Assembly (NCBI GenBank): GCA_013416795.1
Contig: RQSC01000027.1
Location: forward strand, 515,810-579,809
DNA from: Prasinococcaceae sp. CCMP 1430
Lineage: Eukaryota > Prasinodermophyta > Palmophyllophyceae > Prasinococcales > Prasinococcaceae
Reading direction: 5' to 3'
Length of the DNA stretch: 64,000 nt
A model generated the notes under the pieces. The model saw only the letters and a list, made by a program, of their open reading frames with translations. It ran no database searches and was not told the DNA's origin. Within the stretch, counting starts at the first letter, position 1. Every line of letters begins with the position of its first letter. This document shows positions 1 through 9,640 of the stretch, in pieces. The position numbers and the translations under genes are program-made.

Positions 1-1902
1 CGCCGGCGGCTGGCTGTTGGGCTCGGGGGGCGGCGCGGGAAACGCGCAGGCGCGCGGCCCGCCGACGGCCGCAATCGCGGGGGTGGCGCTCGCGGCGCCC
101 GTGTCCATGTACACGGTCAGGGGAGGCGACTCCGTGTACTCGATAGCGCGCAGGCACGGCACGACGCCAAGGTGAGGGCGCCCGCGAGCGAGCCGCCGCG
201 CCGAAAAAGAGCAAACCGCGCGGGCGCGCCGGCGACAGAACCTACTCCCACCGACGTCGCAACCGCTCCCAGCTCGCGGGCACGCGGGCGCGCCTGTCGT
301 CGCGATGGGCAGCGCTCGTGCGCAGGCCCATTTATGCACGCGCCCGGAGGGGGGGGGGAGTCCACCCGGCATTGCGCCACCTCGCCCTGCGCGAGCGCGC
401 CCGCGTTTGAACTCTCGGCCAAGTGCAGCCCACACCATGTCGGCCCGCTGACCCTGACACGATGCCCACGGCTGCCCCCTCGTGCTCGCTCGCGCGCCCG
501 TGACCCACTCGGTTCGTGTGCAGGCGCATCATGAACGCGAACCCGGCGCTGAGGAGGCCGGAGCTGCTGAGCGTGGGCGCGACGCTTGCGATCCCGCGCG
601 CGCGCTCTCCTTCTCCTATCTCCGAAGGCAGGGCGTCCCCGCGCGCGGGGCGGTACAAGGCGGGGCCACGGCGCATTGAGACGGACCCGCCCTCGACGAC
701 GGTGCGCGTGATGGCCGGCCAGACCCTCGGCAGCATCGCCGCGCAGCACGGGGTGACGGTGGACGCTCTGCGTGAGATAAACTCCCTGCGCGACCAGGAC
801 GTCCTGTACCCGGGGGAGAGCCTGCTGGTGCCGGGCAAGGTGCGGCGGGGCAATTTTCTGCAGCGGGGTTCGCAGGACAGGTTCAGCCCATCGATCGCGC
901 TCGCGCGCAAGGGGGTGGAGCTGTCGAAGCACGGGGCACGGGTTGTGCGCCGGTCGGCGAGCGTGTGGACGCGCGTCGCTCGACAGAAAGTCGAGGACGC
1001 GGGGGCCGCACTCGACGCCGGGCGCGCGCAGAGGGAGAGGCTACAGCAGCCGCGCAGGTACACGGTGCGGCAGGGCGACTCCATCGTGGCCGTCGCCGCG
1101 CGCTATCGCATGGACGAGCGCCGAATCCAGCTTTACAACGGCCTGCGATCTGAGAACCTCGAGGAGGGGCAGGAGCTCTTCGTGGACCCGCCGCCGCTCG
1201 CGCACAGGTCCTTCCGTCAGACCGAGGAGTTCGCTTGCAAGTCCGACATGGTGGCGGACCAGTCGCACGGCTTGCGGGCGGCGCGTCGGACGCACAGGCG
1301 GAGGCTGCTGCGGACGTCGTACGACAAAGCGCTGGGCGCGCGTGAAACGAAGTCGGTGGCGGAGGCGGCGTGGGTGGCGGGGGTGGGCGACGACAGTGCT
1401 GCTGCGGTGTGCTCGAAGGCGAGGCGCCTCAAGCTTCGCGTGAAGCTTACGGGGCTCGGTACGCGCTGGACGAAGCTGCGCCAGCGCCAGCGCGCGATCG
1501 CGGGCAAGGAGGCCGCGGCGCGCACGCGCCCGCGGCTGTACAACCCGTGCGAGTCGGGCTTCGTGAGCTCGCCGTTCGGATGGCGCTGGGGGCGCATGCA
1601 CGAGGGGGTCGACCTCGCCGCCGAGACAGGCACGGAGATTCGAGCGGCGCAGGACGGCTTCGTGGCGTTCTCGGGCTGGCGCGGCGGCTACGGCAAGCTG
1701 CTCGAGATCACGCACACCAACGGCTACTCGACGCGCTACGGCCACTGCGACTCGCTCAAGGCCATGGCCGGGCAGCCGGTCAGGCGCGGGCAGAAGGTGG
1801 CGACTGTGGGCGCCACCGGCGCGTGCGAAGGGCCGCACCTGCACTTCGAGGTGCGCAAGAACGGCGTGCCCGAGGACCCGGAGCAGCTGCTCCGCCTTTG
1901 AT
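1..1902 (+). CDS. LysM repeat protein with C-terminal M23 metallopeptidase (5' partial)
   Basis: The gene is open at the left window edge. Exon 1 (to 171) and exon 2 (524-1902) join across a GTGAGG...CAG intron (172-523) in phase 2, and the join restores a complete LysM module (YTVRGGDS... before the intron, RIMNANP...LAIP after it). Two more LysM modules follow (about 705-830 and 1058-1190), each with the xVxxGD/Q-x-L/I-xxIA start. The C-terminal third is a peptidase M23 (LytM-type) domain: HEGVD at 1599-1613 and HLHFE at 1836-1850 supply the usual zinc and catalytic histidines and aspartate. In this family LysM binds N-acetylglucosamine polymers and M23 cuts peptide bridges of peptidoglycan. 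A hydrophobic stretch precedes the first LysM, so it may be secreted, membrane-bound or plastid-targeted; the true N-terminus lies outside the window. A plastid-peptidoglycan role is inference only. It converges with another LysM gene at 2258. Confidence 0.85.
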
Positions 1903-2257
1903 GAGACTGGGCACTCGTCGAGCTCCTGTTGGGATGGAGCGAGCGTGCCCTAATGATGGCCACTATGACGCCAGCGTGTTTGCTCTAGTATGCTGGCGGC
2001 GCGCGCGCGCCTAGCCGCAGCCGAGGCCTTGGACGACGTAAATATGGCCAAATTCTCTGATTAGGTCGAGAGCGACGTGCGATGCCTGGCGCGCGATGGC
2101 GCGCGCCAGGCCTACGCATGCTCGCGTCGCCCCCCGCGAGCCTAGCCTACGACAGAGGCGCCGCGGTGAGCAAGGCAGCGGCGCGTGCACGCATGCGCGC
2201 GCTCATGCGCGCGCGCGCATGCGCGCACGCGCCGTTGCCGGCATGCTTGGTGCGTCA
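1903..2257. other. Convergent 3' intergenic region
   Basis: This 355-bp stretch lies between the stop codons of two convergent LysM genes. It holds an alternating GCGC/ATGCGC tract around 2185-2235, rich in short palindromes. I see no gene or recognised signal. Confidence 0.5.
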
Positions 2258-3130
2258 TCAGTCGTCCTTCTTCTGCCGTGTGTAGTACACCGGCCTAGAC
2301 GTGTCGCTGTCCGCTGCCGAGCCGGACAAGAAACCGCGCAGGCTGGGGAAGCGGCCGTCGCGCAGGAAATTGGCGTAGTCCGCGGCGGTCGCGCCGGGCC
2401 CGTCCTCGTCCTCGTCGTCGTCTTCATCCTCGTCCTCGTCCACGCCGTCCCTCTCGCCCAGCTCCTTGCCCTCGCGGTCGCCGCCCATGACGCTGCTGAA
2501 GCGATTCGCGATCTCGGCCTGGCGCCTCGCGCCGGCAGCAGCTGCCGCCGCCTCCCTCGCGCGGCGAGCTTCGCCTCCGCCGGTGAGAAACGGCAGCGCG
2601 GAGCGAGCGTAGTAGAGCGATGCCGCGAGCAGCGCCCCTGCGACGGCAGAGCCGAAGTTCCTCCCCGTGTTGGCGTCAGCCGCGGCCTTGATGTGCACGC
2701 CGGCGGGCACGGCCAGCTCCGTTGCGATCTTCAGCTTGTCGGGAGCAGCGGCGAGCGACGGGTTGAGCTCGATGAGCAGGTCGGTGCTCGTGCCCCCCCG
2801 CCGCGCAATGCTGTAGAGCGTGTCGCCCTTGCGCACGGTGTACGTGTCGTCGGACCGCGCGAGGGGCGCGGAGGCGCCCTCGCTCGAGGCCTGCCCCTGG
2901 GCGCCCGCCTTGCCCCAACCGAACAGCGCCGCGCAGCGCGTGCGCCGCTGCCGCCGGTGCCGCCGCGATGGCGAGCTGGTGTTGACGTATTTGTCCGCCG
3001 TGGTGCTCGCTCTGTGCGCCGCCGCCGCCGCGCGCCGCGCGCCTTTCAAACGGTCAAAAAAAACGACGAGAGCGAAATTGATGGCCGCGCAGCGCCGCGA
3101 CGCCCCTTCGCACGCAGGCGCCGCGGCCAT
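2258..3130 (-). CDS. Single-LysM membrane protein, probably plastid-targeted
   Basis: One uninterrupted 290-residue frame. The first ~90 residues are rich in Ala/Arg/Ser, like a transit peptide. A single LysM domain follows at about residues 95-145 (YTVRKGDTLYSIARRGG ... ELAVPAG). A hydrophobic segment at about 160-182 (FGSAVAGALLAASLYYARSALPFL) looks like one membrane span, then an Ala/Arg-rich helix and a very acidic Asp/Glu run near residue 240. Plant and algal single-LysM proteins of this shape are poorly characterised. The start at 3130 is the first ATG; an unseen upstream exon is possible because the N-terminal 35 residues look atypical. It lies tail to tail with the LysM/M23 gene, so two LysM proteins are adjacent here. 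Confidence 0.75.
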   Translation of the reverse strand: MAAAPACEGASRRCAAINFALVVFFDRLKGARRAAAAAHRASTTADKYVNTSSPSRRHRRQRRTRCAALFGWGKAGAQGQASSEGASAPLARSDDTYTVRKGDTLYSIARRGGTSTDLLIELNPSLAAAPDKLKIATELAVPAGVHIKAAADANTGRNFGSAVAGALLAASLYYARSALPFLTGGGEARRAREAAAAAAGARRQAEIANRFSSVMGGDREGKELGERDGVDEDEDEDDDEDEDGPGATAADYANFLRDGRFPSLRGFLSGSAADSDTSRPVYYTRQKKDD

Positions 3131-3808
3131 TCACTGCATCGTTAAAAAAAAAAAAAAAAGATATCGGCGGCCCGCAGCTCAGCGCGAGCTTGGGTTGGTC
3201 GGTTGGTTGCGTTTGTTCGTTGGGGGCGCGGAGCCGCGACGCGCGCGTGCGCCGGCCGGGGCCTCGCTCGCCCCGACCGGCTGACTGAGGGGGGATCCGA
3301 TGGGATCCGCGGGGGGCGCGCGCGCCGGGCCGCGCGGAGCACGTGGCCCACGAAGCGGATCAATCATCCTGCGTGGCCTCCAGCCAGCCAGCCAGCCAGC
3401 CGGCCACAGCTACCGACCGAGCGAGCAACGGACGGAGCAAGCAAAGAAACGACGAAGAGAAAAAGAAAAAAAAAGGAGCGAGCGAGCGAGCGCGCGCGTG
3501 CGCGCGTCCGGGCCGTTTTCCCATGTTTCTCATGGGCTTGGCTCTCACCTGGACGAACGGGAATGCGTCATCTGCCCCGCGCACGAATCGAGCGCCGGGA
3601 AGGGGGCACGCACCCCGCCGGCCGATCGCCGCGCGTTTTGAGCGCGCGCGCCGCGCGGGCGGTCAAAGAGCGCGCGCTGCGCGCGCCGCGCGCCGCCGCC
3701 TCCGCCCTCCCTCCCTTCCTCTCCCTGTCGTCGGTACCTTTGCTCTCCTCGAGAGGCGCAGCGGCGCGCGCCCGGCGCACGCCGCAGCCGGCCCCCCCGC
3801 AGGTGGCC
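3131..3808. other. Divergent upstream region (LysM protein / TXNDC9-like)
   Basis: A 678-bp region between two divergent start codons. It contains a 16-base A run at about 3144-3159, AGCC and GAGC short tandem tracts (3380-3500) and a purine-rich AAGAGAAAAAG segment. No convincing gene is present. It presumably holds both promoters. Confidence 0.5.
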
Positions 3809-5101
3809 ATGGCGAACCACTCGATGGACCCCACCAAGTTCAAGAAGGACATGGGCGCGCTCGCCTTTGGCTCGGCGCTCGGCGCGGCCGCGCGCGACTA
3901 CAAGGCGGTGCGTGGCGCGGCGCGGCGGGCGTCGCGCGGGAGCGTCGCGCGTGGTGGCTGTGGCGCTGCGATGTCGGGACTTGCCACGCGCTGGGGCGCG
4001 GCCGGGCCTGGCAAGCGCCATGTGCGGCCGCTGGCGAGCCAGGCCACAGCTGCAGTCGCGCGCCTCGCCTCGGCGGATGCCGCGGCCGGGCATCGAGCGC
4101 GAGCACCTGCGCGTGGGCATGGCACGTGCCGTGGCAGCGCTGCCTTCCTGCGCCAGTGGCGACCGACGCCTGCGCACCGGAGAGCGAGCGCGCGTCTCCG
4201 CCCGCACACGATGCGCGTCCGCTGACGCGCGAACGCTGCCTGTCGCGTGTACGCGCGCTTTTTCGCGATTGCAGCAAATGGAGGCCGAGGAGAACGCGCA
4301 AGCGTATGTCAAGGCGTACCAGCAGGTGGCTATCGACGAGGAGCTCGGAGACGTACGTGCGCGCAGAGCAGCCACGCTTGCGAGCGCCGTACAAAAGAGC
4401 GCACGCGCCGCGACGGTGGCGCGCTGCGCCACCTGTTTGGCGTCAGCATGCGCCCCCATGTGCAGCGCGGCGCGGCGCGAGGCGCGACGCTGCGCCGAGC
4501 TGACGGCAGCTTTCGCCACGCACCCTCGCGCGCACGCGCCCTCGCGCAGGAGGAGGCCCTCGAGAAGCTGCAGGAGCGCCGCATGAAGGAGATGCGTGCC
4601 GAGCACGAGCAGAAGCAGGAGATGGCGCGCAAGGGCCACGGCGAGTACCGCATGATCGAGGAGGCCGACTTCATCAACGAGGTGACCAGCAGCGAGCGTT
4701 GCATCATGCACTTCTGGCACCCCGAGTTTCAGCGCAGCAAGATCATGGACAAACACTTGGGCATCCTCTGCAAGCAGTACTTCGACACCAAATTCATGAA
4801 GATTGACGCTGAGAAGGCGGCGTTCTTCGTGGCGAAGCTGAACATCAAGATGCTCCCGGCGGTGGTGTTCTTCCGCGACGGCGTGGCCTTTGACCGCGTG
4901 GTCGGCTTCGAGGAGCTCGGCGAGCGCGACGACTTCCCCACCAGCATGCTCGAGGAGCGCATGCTGGCGACCGGCGCCATCAAAAACAAGGTCGTCGTCC
5001 AGGTGGACGACGACGACGAGCCCGATTCGCGAAGGGACCGCAAGGTGTACGGCTCCATTCCATACGAGAGCGGAGACGAGTCGAGCGACTTCTCCGACTG
5101 A
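3809..5101 (+). CDS. Thioredoxin-domain protein of the TXNDC9/phosducin-like type
   Basis: Three exons: 3809-3907, 4275-4352 and 4550-5101, with introns GTGCGT...CAG and GTACGT...CAG, both phase 0. The product is ~242 residues. A charged N-terminal helix leads into the thioredoxin-like fold. The stretches EVTSSERCIMHFWHPEF, KIMDKHLGILC, KIDAEKAAFFVAKLNIKMLP and RVVGFEELGERDDF match the TXNDC9/APACD family, which works with the CCT chaperonin in folding tubulin and actin. The redox CxxC of true thioredoxins is absent (WHPEF at that position), as usual in this family. The tail is acidic (VDDDDEP...) and ends ESSDFSD. The start codon has a purine-rich GGTGGCCATGG context. Confidence 0.88.
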
Positions 5102-6643
5102 GCGGCGCGTCGCCCGCCGCGAGGAGTGGGCGCACACACCCGGCGGCCGTGCACCGGCGCGCGCATTATCTAATATCTGTAGACACACACGCGCACGCAA
5201 ACACACACCTGCGCTGCTGCTGCCCGCTGGCGCGTGCCCTCCGCACCGCCGCGCCGCATGCTGCCGCGGCAGCCGCCGCCGTTGGCCGGCGATGGCGCAC
5301 CGCACCGCACCGCACCGCACCACGCCCCCGCCGGGCCCCCTCCGCGCGCAGTTTCGGTGTCCTCGTCAGTAATTGAGGTTTCGTCAGCGACGAACAAAGG
5401 TTCTAACTTTATTGTCAAAACGCATTCGATCTGGCGCGGATTGGCCGATTCGTCATCAAAGTGCAGGCACCTTCTCCTTCACCCCCCCCCCCACACACGC
5501 ACACACAACTCCCACACAACTGCGCGCGCCAGCGCACCCGCGTACACACCCACGCGCAGACAGGCTCTCCCTCTCTCTCTCGCCCTGCTCTTCCCCTCTC
5601 TGGCCCCCTCGCGCTCGCTCGCCGTCGCTCGCGCGCGCCCCGCCGGCCGCGAGGTCGCGGAATTGTTTCGCGCGACTCCGCCGGCCGGCGGATCGGGTTC
5701 CGCGCGCGCCGCGGCCCGCGCGCGCGCGCGTTCCGCATTTCGATTCGTCGTTCCGCGATTCTTGTGGGATTTGACCTGCCATCAAAGTACAATAAACCCG
5801 CGCGAGGTTCGATGGACTTTGACCCATCCGACGGTAGTGCATTTCGGGGCGCGTTGTTGCCGCGACGCGCGCGCGCGCGCGCGCGCGCGGGGCAACGGAT
5901 GGCAGACGGGCGCCCGCCGGGACCTGCTGCACCTGCTGCTGTCCACACGCACGATCAAGCTCAATCCCGGCCCTCCCGGCGAAACGCACGTCAAAACGAA
6001 TGCGTTTTCGCCGCCCCGGTCGCGGGCCGCGCACCCGAATGCGCGCGCCGCCGCGCGCAGCGGAACCCAAGAATGGAATCCGATGAAAAGCGAAAAGATT
6101 GGAATCCATATTGAAGGGTGGGGCGCATTCGGGAAAAGGGCGCGGATTCGCGACGCGGCGAGGCGAGGGCGCGGCGGCGGGTGCGCGCGCAGAGCAGGCG
6201 ACGGCGGCCGATGCGCGCGCGCGCGCGCGCGGTGTGGCGCGCGCGCGGCCGCACGCCGCCTCCCGCCCACCCCGTTTTCACGGCGTTCAAATAACTCCTC
6301 CCGCCACACCACCAAGTTATTTCACATCTCAAAGGACGCGAAAAGAACGGAAATCCCACCCGAAATTCCCTCGCGCTGCGAACGAGCGTCGCGCGAACTC
6401 GGACTCAAACCCTATAAATGATGAACCCTAAAGTGTGAACGCTGAGCGGTTGCGGTTGGCCTCCCAAAACCCTCACCACCTCAACCTCACAGGAGCGGCG
6501 GACGTGGCCAGTTGACGTCGTGCGCACGGAGGAGAGGTGTGTGTGGGCTGCGGGGGGCGGGGGGGGAGGGAGGGAGGGATGAGGAGGCCGGAGGAGGAGA
6601 GGGCCACATCGTGCACATTCGCATTGCCTCTCCGTCGCTGAAG
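5102..6643. other. 1.5-kb intergenic region before FNR
   Basis: Low-complexity and promoter-like sequence. Features seen: an ACCGC pentamer tandem at about 5297-5323, a C-run followed by CACACA repeats at about 5480-5515, CT-rich tracts (5565-5605), and long alternating CGCG tracts (5715-5745, 5865-5890, 6210-6245). Near its end are two telo-box-like words, AAACCCTATAAATG (6407-6420, with a TATAAA core) and AACCCTAAAG (6424-6433), some 220 bp before a possible first FNR exon. No reading frame looks like a real protein. Confidence 0.5.
6407..6433 (+). promoter_or_regulatory. TATA-like and telo-box-like words upstream of FNR
   Basis: AAACCCTATAAATG overlaps a TATAAA core, and AACCCTAAAG lies 4 bp further on. 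Similar words recur upstream of other genes in this window. Promoter function is inferred from position only. Confidence 0.4.
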
Positions 6644-7094
6644 ATGGTGCGTGCGGGGCGCCGCGGCCACGCTGGGGCGCGGCGCTGCAGGGCGCGGCGC
6701 CGCGTGCGAGAGAGTGCGCGCGCGCTTTTAGGGGTGGGAGGCGGTGCGCGTTGTGTGCAGGCGGGGGCGTGCGTCCGTGGCGGTTTGCGGTGTGTGGCGG
6801 CCGGAGGGGGCGAAATGGGGGGCGCCGTGCGGTCCCGCGAGCGGGGTGAGGATTGCCCTCAGGGCGGACCATCCCCTCGGGAGGCGCGACGAGGGGTGGC
6901 GCCTGGCAAGCGCGCCGCGCATAGCGCGCGCGCACTTCCGTGCCGGGCCCCGATCGCCAGTGCTGACGCTCGGCTCGGCTCAACTCGCGCCACCCCATTG
7001 GCGCACGCGTGCGCACGCGCGCGCGCACGCGCATCCTGCGACTGCGCCAACCTGTCGATATTGCCCGACTCCCGCGCTCTCGCAGGCCGCCACC

Positions 7095-8159
7095 ATGCGC
7101 ATGTCGGCCTCGGCCACCCGCGCCCCCGTGTCGTGCGTCGCGCGCCGCACCCAGGTGCGCGCGGAGGCGGCGGGCATGCCCACCGCCGATGACGGCTACC
7201 GCACCCTCATGAACGCCGAGGCCAAGCTCAAGCTGCCCCTCGAGCTCGAGGACGGCCCGCTGCCGCTCAACACCTACACCAACAAGAAGCCGTTCACTGG
7301 CGAGGTGGTCTCGTGCGAGCGCATCGTCGGCCCCAAGGCGACCGGCGAGACCTGCAACATCGTGATCAAGCACGACGGCGACATGCCGTACTGGGAGGGC
7401 CAGTCGTACGGCGTCATCCCGCCCGGCGAGAACCCCAAGAAGCCCGGCAAGCCCAACACCGTGCGCCTGTACTCGATCGCGTCGTCGCGCTACGGTGACT
7501 TCTTCGACGGCAAGACCGCCACCCTGTGCGTGCGCCGCGCCACCTACTGGTGCCCGGAGCTCGGCGCCGAGGACCCGGCCAAGAAGGGCATCTGCTCGAA
7601 CTTCCTGTGCGACGCCACCCCCGGCACCAAGATCACCATGACCGGCCCCACTGGCAAGGTCATGCTCCTCCCCGAGGGCTCGGAGGACAAGACGCACATC
7701 ATGGTCGCCACCGGCACGGGCATCGCGCCCTTCCGCAGCTACCTCAAGCGCATGTTCAAGGAGCAGAGCATCGGCCTTTCCTCCAAGTGGCAGTTCCCGG
7801 GCAAGGCGTGGCTCTTCATGGGCGTGGCCAACTCGGACGCGCTGCTGTACGACGACGAGTTCCAGGAGTACCTCGAGAAGTACCCCGACCAGTTCTCGTA
7901 CGACCTCGCGCTCTCGCGCGAGCAGACGAACAAGGACGGCGGCAAGATGTACATCCAGAACAAGGTTGAGGAGTACGCCGACGAGGTGTTCGACATCCTC
8001 TTCAACCAGGGCGGCCACATCTACTTCTGCGGCCTCCGCGGCATGATGCCGGGCATCCAGGACATGCTCGAGGGCGTCGCCACGAAGAAGGGCCAGGAGT
8101 GGGAGCCGCTTCTCAAGCAGCTCAAGCACAACAACCAGTGGCACGTGGAGGTGTACTGA
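7095..8159 (+). CDS. petH: Plastid ferredoxin-NADP+ reductase
   Basis: FNR passes electrons from ferredoxin to NADP+ at the end of the photosynthetic chain on the stromal face of thylakoids. From the ATG at 7095 (perfect GCCGCCACC context) the product is 354 residues: a ~28-residue Ala/Ser/Arg transit peptide, an FAD domain with RLYSIASS, and an NADP domain with [14 protein letters not shown]. The C-terminus is HVEVY, ending in the tyrosine that stacks on FAD in plant-type FNR. All match the plastid family at normal precursor length. An alternative start is attractive: ATG at 6644-6646 directly followed by a GTGCGT donor and the CAG acceptor at 7083-7085 would add MAAT in frame, making 7095 an internal Met. 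Codon use is strongly biased to C/G third positions, as expected for a highly expressed gene. Confidence 0.95.
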   Translation: MRMSASATRAPVSCVARRTQVRAEAAGMPTADDGYRTLMNAEAKLKLPLELEDGPLPLNTYTNKKPFTGEVVSCERIVGPKATGETCNIVIKHDGDMPYWEGQSYGVIPPGENPKKPGKPNTVRLYSIASSRYGDFFDGKTATLCVRRATYWCPELGAEDPAKKGICSNFLCDATPGTKITMTGPTGKVMLLPEGSEDKTHIMVATGTGIAPFRSYLKRMFKEQSIGLSSKWQFPGKAWLFMGVANSDALLYDDEFQEYLEKYPDQFSYDLALSREQTNKDGGKMYIQNKVEEYADEVFDILFNQGGHIYFCGLRGMMPGIQDMLEGVATKKGQEWEPLLKQLKHNNQWHVEVY

Positions 8160-8567
8160 ATCTCTCCTCTCTCCCATTCATCCGTGCTCAGAGGGGGGGT
8201 GCTCGGCCCTGCGGCATGCACCTCCTTGCGCCTCTGCGCGGATCGATTCGTAATGAGTAAAGTTTTTACACACAGTCCTTCGTCTGGGCATCAGGGAGTC
8301 GTAGTGCAGGTGGCAACGGGGTGGTCTCTCCTGGAAGCCTCTTGGGTTGCGCGAGCGCGGTGTGCGCTGCGCGCTGAATACAGGTGTGCCACGCGCGGCG
8401 CCGCGCGCTCTCGGGTCGGCGGACGCGAGCGGGCATGCATTTCACGCACGATGTATTATCTCTCTCCTCAGCGTGCGCTTACGTCCACGCGCTGCGCGGC
8501 GCTACGCCGCGCTGCGCGGGCCCTCGAGCTCGATGAGGTACTGTACAATCGCCGACGCTTGCACCCT
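8160..8567. other. FNR 3' region
   Basis: About 400 bp after the FNR stop. It holds a short T/A-rich patch (GTAATGAGTAAAGTTTTTACAC, 8250-8273) likely near the 3' end, and a GCGCGGCGCTACGCCGCGCTGCGC imperfect palindrome around 8496-8520. On the minus strand, 21 further codons continue in frame after the TGA of the next hypothetical gene. Confidence 0.45.
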
Positions 8568-9047
8568 TCAGCGCAGACGTCCGTCGCACGGCGGCGCGCA
8601 CCACCCCACGTCGCCCTGCGCTCCGAGGGGGCGTATCTGTGCGCCCAGCCGCGCCTTGAGCGCGGGCGGCAGCCGGCCGAGCGCAATGAGCATCGAGCGG
8701 CGCACGTTCTCGGGCATCGCAACGCCGCGCGAGGCGTAGGTCAGCAGCCCCCCGAGCGCTTGGTGGCCCATCTCCTGCCCAATGGCAGCACCGTCACCAT
8801 CCCCTGCGACATGATCGCCCTGCACGTCCATTGCATCCTTCACCGACACCAGAACGACGGGCGGGTCTGCCGGCACCCCAGCCGCCGCAGCCGCCGCCTC
8901 TGCAGACGGTGCCTGCACAGGCTCTGGGGGCGTCGCGCGCCGTGGTCGCACGCGCCTGCAGTCCGAGCTGACGCCGCCCGAGCTCTCGACCTCGCGAGCC
9001 TTCCGCTTGGCGATCCCGCCCCCGATGATTCCCCGCTCCCAATCCAT
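8568..9047 (-). CDS. Hypothetical protein (weak)
   Basis: A 159-residue frame starting MDWERGIIGGG at 9047. It has two basic patches (AKRKAR and RRVRPRR), an Ala-rich linker, and a possibly helical C-terminal half (ENVRRSMLIALGRLPPALKARLG). I recognise no family. Stop-free frames are common at this GC content, so this could be spurious. After its TGA the same frame continues with 21 codons (VQASAIVQYLIELEG...), which may mean a missed intron around the stop. Confidence 0.35.
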   Translation of the reverse strand: MDWERGIIGGGIAKRKAREVESSGGVSSDCRRVRPRRATPPEPVQAPSAEAAAAAAGVPADPPVVLVSVKDAMDVQGDHVAGDGDGAAIGQEMGHQALGGLLTYASRGVAMPENVRRSMLIALGRLPPALKARLGAQIRPLGAQGDVGWCAPPCDGRLR

Positions 9048-9640
9048 GGCACGCCCCGCGCGCACCCCACGCGAGGCCTGCTCGCGGCGTCCTGCCGCCG
9101 CGAGAGGCGCCTCGTGCAGGGTGACCGGCGCCCACGCCGCCGCTAGGCACGGGCCGCACGGCAGGAGGTGGCGATGGAGATAGGGGGGGGGGGGGAGGCG
9201 CGCCTCCGCGCGCGTGTGGCATTCGCCGCACGCCCCGCACCGCGCAAAACGCGCGGATAGGCGTTTCGAAATGCCTTCGAACGCGAAGCGCGCGCAATCA
9301 AACCACGTCAGAGTGGGGCCCAAAAAAGCGGAGATGGAAAGGCGAAAACGCGCGCGTGCGGCCGCGCCCGCGCCCCGCCGCCCGCCCGCGCGCGAAATTC
9401 GCCCGCGCTCGGGCCCCGCTGGCTCGCGACGCACAAAACCCAAACACTTTGAGGTTTGGGCATTCGCGCACCTCCTGCTCGTGAAATTGAGCGACCGCGA
9501 GGTAGGGTTTATTTCCGATGGCTCGGGGCCAGGAGTCGTGAGATCGAGCTGTGATGAAGTGCGTTCGAGCTCGCTTGTGCCTCGATGCATCTATCATGTA
9601 CTTTTGGGTATGATGCGATCACGGGATACTCTAGGTCAGA
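9048..9640. other. Divergent upstream region (hypothetical / FANCI)
   Basis: Contains a 7-bp inverted repeat CCCAAAC...GTTTGGG (9439-9460), a GGTAGGGTTTATTT word (9501-9514, reverse telo-box type), a run of 12 G near 9184, and CGCG-rich tracts. It likely carries the FANCI promoter. No gene recognised. Confidence 0.45.

Noticed and set aside
3545-5323. 592-codon minus-strand frame opposite the TXNDC9-like gene
   Set aside because: It runs across exons and introns of the opposite gene with no recognisable domain; explained by scarce stops at this GC content.
5865-5890. Alternating CGCG tracts here and at many other sites as Z-DNA or origin signals
   Set aside because: They occur in almost every non-coding stretch of this GC-rich genome, so they mark nothing specific.
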